From contig NZ_BAAAUX010000018.1 of assembly GCF_039534165.1 (NCBI RefSeq), positions 9,808-73,807 on the forward strand: DNA of 64,000 nucleotides, given 5' to 3'. Below are positions 59,440 through 64,000 of this stretch, piece by piece. Each line of letters starts with the position of its first letter. The stretch's first letter is position 1. The notes under the pieces are model-generated. The model was not told the DNA's origin. It did not search any database and saw only the letters and a list, made by a program, of their open reading frames with translations. This stretch comes from Saccharopolyspora_D taberi (GTDB taxonomy: Bacteria; Actinomycetota; Actinomycetes; Mycobacteriales; Pseudonocardiaceae). The position numbers were made by a program, and so were the translations under genes.

Positions 59440-60220
59440 GCGGGTGGTCTTCGCCTGCACCGCCGGAATTCAGCCGTGGCCCGGTTCCGTGGCCGCGATC
59501 GTCGACGTCGGCCAGGGCGAGGACGTGGAGGGCGAGCGGAGTCGGGCGCTGGAGTGCGGCGCGGCGGAGGCAGTCGTGGTCGACGCCCGCGACGAGTTCG
59601 CCGAGCGGTACTACCTGCCCGCGGTGCAGGCCGGTGCGCTCCACGCGGGCCCGCTGGTCCCGGCGCTGTCGCGACTGCTGATCGCCGAGCACCTCGCCGC
59701 GGCGGCCCGGACCCGCGGCGCCACCACCGTCGTGCACGGCTGGAGCGACCGCTTCACGGCCGTGATCGCCGCGCTGGCACCGGACCTGGAGGTCCTCGCC
59801 CGCGCGGCACGACCGATCGACCGGCGCGTCCACGTCCCGGACCCGGGCGACCCCGACGAGCTGATGATCACCTTCGACCGGGGCGTCCCGGTCGCCATCG
59901 ACGGCGAGACCGTCACCGTCCTGCAGGCCGTCCGGGAGCTCAACCGCCGCTCCGGCGGCAGGCACCGCGCGATCTTCGAGGCCCCGGGCGCGCGGACGCT
60001 GAGCACCGCCCACCGGGAACTCGCCGACAACACCCTCGACCCGGACCTGGCCCGGTTCGGGCGAACCGTCGGCCGCCGCTGGCGCGAGCTGGTCCACGAC
60101 GGCCGCTGGTCCGCACCGCTGAAGACCGCGCTGGACGCCTTCGTCGCCGACACCCAGCAGCACGTCACCGGCGAGATCCGGGTGCTGCTCAACGGCGAGC
60201 ACGGCGCCAGGTGCGCCTGA
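59432..60220 (+). CDS. Shortened, catalytically degenerate argininosuccinate synthase homologue
   Basis: A 262-residue protein related to ArgG (normally about 400). Conserved scaffold pieces are VDVGQGEDVEGERSRALECG, VVVDARDEFAERYYLPAV, PVAIDGETVTVLQAVRELNRR and a C-terminal LKTALDAFVADTQQHVTGEIR. Missing are the P-loop SGGLDTS (replaced by TAGIQPWPG), the HGCTGKGNDQ segment (replaced by HGWSDRF), the SPYSIDQNVWGR region, the MVEDRLVGIKSRE region and the C-terminal tail. The frame is open throughout, despite at least four losses. It cannot be an active synthetase; a true argG must exist elsewhere. TTG start after GGAACAGGAC. Could be a pseudoenzyme or a decaying copy. Confidence 0.8.
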   Translation: MAERVVFACTAGIQPWPGSVAAIVDVGQGEDVEGERSRALECGAAEAVVVDARDEFAERYYLPAVQAGALHAGPLVPALSRLLIAEHLAAAARTRGATTVVHGWSDRFTAVIAALAPDLEVLARAARPIDRRVHVPDPGDPDELMITFDRGVPVAIDGETVTVLQAVRELNRRSGGRHRAIFEAPGARTLSTAHRELADNTLDPDLARFGRTVGRRWRELVHDGRWSAPLKTALDAFVADTQQHVTGEIRVLLNGEHGARCA

Positions 60221-60314
60221 CCATCCCCTGATCGTGCGGGAAGGGCTGCTGGCAGATTGGCACCCAACCCGGAATCCCCCATTGACGACCCCTAGCGACG
60301 ACGAGGAAGAAACC

Positions 60315-61736
60315 GTGACGCAGCAAGGAAGCGAGCCCACCAAGCTCTGGGGCGGTCGCTTCGCCTCCGGCCCGGCCGAGGCGATGGCGGCGCTGAGCCT
60401 GTCGACGCACTTCGACTGGCGCCTGGCGCCCTACGACATCGCGGGCTCGCGCGCCCACGCCCGCGTGCTGCACCGGGCCGGCCTGCTCACCGCCGACGAG
60501 CTCGACCGCATGCTCGCCGGTCTCGACGTGCTCGCCGCGGACGTCGAATCCGGCGCGTTCCAGCCGGTCATCGATGACGAGGACGTGCACACCGCCCTCG
60601 AACGCGGCCTGCTGGAGCGGGTCGGCCCCGAGCTGGGCGGCAAGCTCCGCGCGGGCCGCTCCCGCAACGACCAGGTCGCCACCCTGTTCCGGATGTGGCT
60701 GCGCGACGCGCTCCGCCGCGTCACGGCGGGCGTGCTCGACGTGGTCGACGCGCTCGTCGCACAGGCCACCGCGCACCCCGACGCGGTGCTGCCCGGCCGC
60801 ACCCACCTCCAGCACGCGCAGCCGGTGCTGCTCGCGCACCACCTGCTCGCGCACTGCCAGGCGCTGCTGCGCGACGTCAGCCGCATCCGCGACTGGGACG
60901 CCCGCACCGCGTTCTCGCCCTACGGCTCCGGCGCCCTGGCGGGCTCCTCGCTCGGGCTCGACCCGCAGGCGGTCGCCGCCGAACTCGGCTTCGCCGGTGC
61001 GACCGACAACTCCATCGACGGCACCGCTTCGCGGGACTTCGCCGCCGAGGCGGCGTTCTGCCTCGCGATGCTCGGCGTCAACCTGTCGCGGGTCGCCGAG
61101 GAAGTGATCATCTGGAACACCGCCGAGTTCGGCTACGTCACCCTCGACGACGCCTGGGCCACCGGCAGCTCGATCATGCCGCAGAAGAAGAACCCGGACG
61201 TCGCCGAGCTCGCCCGCGGCAAGTCCGGCCGCCTGGTCGGCAACCTCACCGGCCTGCTGGCCACCCTCAAGGCCCAGCCGCTGGCCTACAACCGGGATCT
61301 CCAGGAGGACAAGGAACCGGTGTTCGACTCGGTCGAGCAGCTGGAGCTCCTGCTGCCCGCGATGGCCGGGATGCTGGGCACCCTGACCTTCCACACCGAG
61401 CGGCTCGCCGAGCTCGCGCCCGCCGGGTTCACCCTGGCCACCGACATCGCCGAGTGGCTGGTCCGCCAGGGCGTGCCGTTCCGCGTCGCGCACGAGGCGT
61501 CCGGGGAGTGCGTGCGCGCCGCCGAGTCCCGCGGCGTCGGCCTCGACGAGCTCACCGACTCCGAGTTCGCCGCCGTCCACCCGGCGCTGACCGCCGAGGT
61601 CCGCGAGGTGCTGACCGTGCCCGGCTCGATCGCCTCGCGCGACGCGCACGGCGGCACCGCCCCGGCCCGGGTCGCCGAGCAGCGCGACCGCGTCGTCGCC
61701 ACGACGACCGACCATCGACGGTGGCTGTCGGCCTGA
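60315..61736 (+). CDS. argH: Argininosuccinate lyase
   Basis: A 473-residue fumarase-superfamily enzyme, last step of arginine synthesis. Signature SSIMPQKKNPD with catalytic Ser, plus LHRAGLLTADELDRML, RSRNDQVAT and GRTHLQHAQPV. GTG 60315 preceded by GAGGAAGA at correct spacing; the family begins with KLWGGRF shortly after. It follows the degenerate argG after 94 bases. Confidence 0.97.
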   Translation: MTQQGSEPTKLWGGRFASGPAEAMAALSLSTHFDWRLAPYDIAGSRAHARVLHRAGLLTADELDRMLAGLDVLAADVESGAFQPVIDDEDVHTALERGLLERVGPELGGKLRAGRSRNDQVATLFRMWLRDALRRVTAGVLDVVDALVAQATAHPDAVLPGRTHLQHAQPVLLAHHLLAHCQALLRDVSRIRDWDARTAFSPYGSGALAGSSLGLDPQAVAAELGFAGATDNSIDGTASRDFAAEAAFCLAMLGVNLSRVAEEVIIWNTAEFGYVTLDDAWATGSSIMPQKKNPDVAELARGKSGRLVGNLTGLLATLKAQPLAYNRDLQEDKEPVFDSVEQLELLLPAMAGMLGTLTFHTERLAELAPAGFTLATDIAEWLVRQGVPFRVAHEASGECVRAAESRGVGLDELTDSEFAAVHPALTAEVREVLTVPGSIASRDAHGGTAPARVAEQRDRVVATTTDHRRWLSA

Positions 61737-61758
61737 TCCCGAGCGGTACTGTGCCCCC

Positions 61759-62382
61759 ATGGCCCAGGTGACCCGCGACGAGCTCGCACACGATCCGCTG
61801 TGGGTGGCGCGCCACCTGCTCGGCTGCGAGCTGCGGTCGACCAGCCCGCAGGGCGACGTGCGGGTCCGCCTGGTCGAGGTCGAGGCGTACCGGGGCGGCG
61901 ACGATCCCGCCTCGCACTGCTACCGCGGCCGGACCGAACGCAACGCCGTGATGTTCGGTCCGGCCGGGCACCTCTACGTGTACTTCGTCTACGGCATGCA
62001 CTTCTGCATCAACGTGGTCTGCCTGACCGACGGCGTCCCCGGTGCGGTCCTGCTGCGGGCGGGGGAGATCACCACCGGCGCGGACCTCGCCCGCACGCGC
62101 AGGCCCGCGGTGCGCAAGGACGCGCAGCTGGCCAGCGGCCCGGCGCGGCTCGCGTCGGTGCTCGGCATCACCGGCGAGCACAACGGGATCGACCTGACCG
62201 CGCCCGACTCGCCGATCACCCTGCACAACGGCCACCCGGTCGACGAGGACGACGTCCGCACCGGACCGCGGGTCGGCGTGGCCACCGCGATGGACCTGCC
62301 GTGGCGGTCCTGGGTCGACGGTTCCCCGGCGGTGAGCGCCTACCGGCGCGGAGGCCGGCGGCGACCCCGGGACCGGGCGTGA
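61759..62382 (+). CDS. DNA-3-methyladenine glycosylase (AAG/MPG family)
   Basis: A 207-residue base-excision repair enzyme of the Aag family. The catalytic Glu is in VEVEAYRGGDDPASHCYRG, followed by TERNAVMFGPAGHLYVYFVYG and the conserved GPARLASVLGI. It lies between argH and tyrS on the same strand, with short gaps, an arrangement frequent in actinobacteria. Confidence 0.95.
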   Translation: MAQVTRDELAHDPLWVARHLLGCELRSTSPQGDVRVRLVEVEAYRGGDDPASHCYRGRTERNAVMFGPAGHLYVYFVYGMHFCINVVCLTDGVPGAVLLRAGEITTGADLARTRRPAVRKDAQLASGPARLASVLGITGEHNGIDLTAPDSPITLHNGHPVDEDDVRTGPRVGVATAMDLPWRSWVDGSPAVSAYRRGGRRRPRDRA

Positions 62383-62415
62383 TGCCGGTTGCGGCCATGC
62401 GCGAAACTTGGGCGC

Positions 62416-63690
62416 GTGAGTGAGCACATCCTTGACGAGCTGTCCTGGCGCGGCCTGATCGCGCAGTCCACCGATCTCGACACCCTCCGGTCCGAGCTCG
62501 ACGCCGGTCCGCTCACTCTGTACGCGGGCTTCGACCCCACCGGCCCGAGCCTGCACGCCGGTCACCTGATCCCGATCCTGACCCTGCGGCGCTTCCAGCA
62601 GGCAGGCCACCGGCCGGTGGTCCTGGCCGGGGGTGCGACCGGGCTGATCGGCGACCCGCGCGACGTCGGCGAGCGCAACCTGCACGACGCCGACACCGTC
62701 GTGGAGTGGACCGAGCGGATCCGCCGCCAGCTCTCGGCGTTCGTCGACTTCGACGACTCGCCGACCGGCGCGGTGATGGAGAACAACGCGAACTGGACCG
62801 CCGACCTGTCGGTCACCGAGTTCCTGCGCGACATCGGCAAGCACTTCTCGATCAACACGATGATCGCCCGCGAGACGGTGCGCAGGCGCCTGGAGACCGA
62901 CGGCATCTCCTACACCGAGTTCAGCTACATGCTCCTGCAGGCCAACGACTACGTGCAGCTGCACCGCAAGTACGGCACCCGCCTCCAGCTCGGCGGCTCC
63001 GACCAGTGGGGCAACATCATCGCCGGCGTCGACCTGGTCCGGAAGCAGGAGGGCGCCGCGGCGCACGCGCTGACGCTGCCGCTGGTCACCGACTCCGAAG
63101 GCCGCAAGTTCGGCAAGTCCACCGGCGGCGGCAACGTCTGGCTCGACCCGGACATGACCTCGCCGTACGCCTGGTACCAGTACTTCGTCAACGCCGCCGA
63201 CGCCGACGTCGTCAAGTACCTCCGGCTGTTCACCTTCCTGCCGAAGGAGGAGATCGACGAGCTGGAGACGACGACGGCCGAGCGCCCGCAGCTGCGCGCG
63301 GCGCAGAAGAAGCTGGCCGAGGAGCTGACGAACCTGGTGCACGGGGAGCGGCAGACCCGGCAGGTGATCACGGCGAGCCAGGCGCTGTTCGGCCGCGGCG
63401 AGCTCGCCGAGCTCGACGAGCCGACCCTGGAGGCGGCCATGTCGGAGGTCCCGACCGGGGAGGTCCGGCTCTCCGACGAGCCGACGATCGTCGAGCTGCT
63501 GGTCGAGACCGGTCTGGTCGCGGGTCGCGGAGCGGCCCGCCGGGCGGTCAACGAGGGCGGCGCGTACGTCAACAACGCCAAAATCGCTGATGAGACGTGG
63601 TCCCCTTCGAAGGAGGACCTGTTGCACGGCCGTTGGTTGGTAGTTCGTCGTGGCAAGCGTCACACTGCGGGTGTCAAAGTGGTGTACTAG
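62416..63690 (+). CDS. tyrS: Tyrosyl-tRNA synthetase
   Basis: A 424-residue class I synthetase. HIGH-like motif HAGHLIP in PTGPSLHAGHLIPIL, KMSKS-like motif KFGKSTGG, and a C-terminal S4 RNA-binding domain (ELLVETGLVAGRGAARRAV). GTG 62416 chosen by family N-terminus (SEHILDELSWRGLIAQSTD). tyrS directly upstream of an rRNA operon is seen in other actinobacteria. Confidence 0.97.
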   Translation: MSEHILDELSWRGLIAQSTDLDTLRSELDAGPLTLYAGFDPTGPSLHAGHLIPILTLRRFQQAGHRPVVLAGGATGLIGDPRDVGERNLHDADTVVEWTERIRRQLSAFVDFDDSPTGAVMENNANWTADLSVTEFLRDIGKHFSINTMIARETVRRRLETDGISYTEFSYMLLQANDYVQLHRKYGTRLQLGGSDQWGNIIAGVDLVRKQEGAAAHALTLPLVTDSEGRKFGKSTGGGNVWLDPDMTSPYAWYQYFVNAADADVVKYLRLFTFLPKEEIDELETTTAERPQLRAAQKKLAEELTNLVHGERQTRQVITASQALFGRGELAELDEPTLEAAMSEVPTGEVRLSDEPTIVELLVETGLVAGRGAARRAVNEGGAYVNNAKIADETWSPSKEDLLHGRWLVVRRGKRHTAGVKVVY

Positions 63691-63770
63691 CCTGGGAGCA
63701 GCGCCGGAAACGGTCATTGACCTGCGGCTTTGGCCGGGTCGGATCGGTTCGGGCGCTGCTTCGAGCCGAT

Positions 63771-63799
63771 TTGACTCCACGTTCATCGGCGCGTAAATT
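63771..63799 (+). promoter_or_regulatory. Strong promoter P1 of putative rrn operon
   Basis: TTGACT (63771-63776) and TAAATT (63794-63799) are separated by exactly 17 bases, close to the vegetative sigma consensus. Confidence 0.7.
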
Positions 63800-63925
63800 A
63801 CTTCATGTCAGCGCGACACGGGCCGGGAAAAACTGGAACGAGCGCTGGCGACCAAAGCTTCTGGATTGATAACTCAATGCGGTGCTCGTTGGTGAGTACG
63901 GGGTGCGGGACGGAAACGGACCCCC

Positions 63926-63956
63926 CTGAAAACGCCGGAAACGGGGCTGCTAGAGT
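63926..63956 (+). promoter_or_regulatory. Second promoter P2 of putative rrn operon
   Basis: TAGAGT (63951-63956) is a good -10; TGAAAA at 63927-63932 with 18-base spacing is a poor -35. Weak -35 elements are common in growth-regulated rRNA promoters. Confidence 0.45.
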
Positions 63957-64000
63957 TATCGACATAAGCGAGAGGAAATGCTCCCCGGAGCTTTGCGGCC

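Larger units (their letters stand above)
63691..64000 (+). promoter_or_regulatory. rRNA operon promoter and leader region
   Basis: This 310-base region after tyrS has no credible gene. A near-consensus promoter and a second one (listed separately) point downstream, and the last 40 bases (after 63960) look like the start of an rRNA leader. The 16S gene itself is not in the window. Position after tyrS supports an rrn operon, but this is inference without visible rRNA. Confidence 0.6.

Noticed and set aside
63697..63760. AGCAGCGCC/GGCGCTGCT inverted repeat after tyrS as a terminator
   Set aside because: The loop would be 46 bases and the right arm lies just before the strong rrn promoter; a terminator is not convincing.

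Overview
The window is high-GC DNA from an actinomycete, most likely Pseudonocardiaceae and probably Saccharopolyspora-like. The evidence is strong GC bias at third codon positions, frequent GTG/TTG starts, a DUF1844-infC-rpmI-rplT-trmH-pheST-arg-tyrS-rrn order typical of actinobacteria, and a cinnamycin-type lanthipeptide whose core resembles the Saccharopolyspora product kyamicin (the kyamicin comparison is from memory). Two short runs of N (35218-35226 and 47290-47301) are assembly gaps that interrupt dhaL and the 3' end of a sulfatase gene.

Layout. 1-2.0 kb: 3' end of uvrA, an SRPBCC protein, a 140-bp imperfect palindrome and an MmcQ/YjbR protein. 2.0-6.2 kb: a secreted PQQ-dependent sugar dehydrogenase divergent from a compact pqqA-C-D-E-B operon. 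6.3-13.9 kb: a cinnamycin/duramycin-type class II lanthipeptide cluster: SARP regulator, Cinorf7/DurN-like lysinoalanine-forming protein, precursor CinA, synthetase CinM, hydroxylase CinX, and transporter CinT/CinH. The predicted 19-residue core keeps every cross-linked position, with Thr at 4 and an unusual Glu at 2. 13.9-18.3 kb: an AfsR-like STAND ATPase, a DUF6879 pair and a pentapeptide-repeat membrane protein. 18.4-22.9 kb: a DasABCD-like sugar ABC system with a GH20 hexosaminidase. 23.0-29.9 kb: lactonase, GntP permease, N-acyl-D-amino-acid deacylase, PLP-dependent D-amino-acid deaminase-like enzyme, IclR regulator and RidA, which together look like an amino-sugar and D-amino-acid scavenging island. 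29.9-32.8 kb: a NACHT-LRR ATPase that could be a bacterial NLR-type defence protein. 32.9-35.4 kb: an IclR regulator divergent from dihydroxyacetone kinase dhaKL. 35.4-37.0 kb: a small membrane protein and a DUF1326/DUF2182 pair. 37.1-40.5 kb: a SWIM-domain protein and SNF2 helicase.

40.6-47.3 kb is core translation: DUF1844, infC (apparent ATC start), rpmI, rplT, trmH-type methyltransferase (no canonical start codon visible), pheS and pheT. 47.3-53.1 kb holds a Tat-exported sulfatase, a small His-rich secreted protein, a GNAT acetyltransferase and a STAND-TPR ATPase. 53.3-61.7 kb is the arginine operon argC-(ACT)-J-B-D-F-R-(degenerate argG)-H. Its promoter carries a candidate ARG box and would give a leaderless argC transcript. 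The argG slot holds a shortened argininosuccinate-synthase homologue that has lost the ATP-binding signature and other active-site segments. 61.8-64.0 kb: 3-methyladenine glycosylase, tyrS, and a region with rRNA-operon promoters and leader; the 16S gene presumably starts just beyond the window.

The most interesting items are the complete cinnamycin-family cluster next to a PQQ operon, with a candidate SARP operator and tandem hairpins between precursor and synthetase; the frame-intact but catalytically gutted ArgG homologue; the NACHT-LRR protein; and several readable operators (IclR-type dyads, a DasR-like site and an ARG box).
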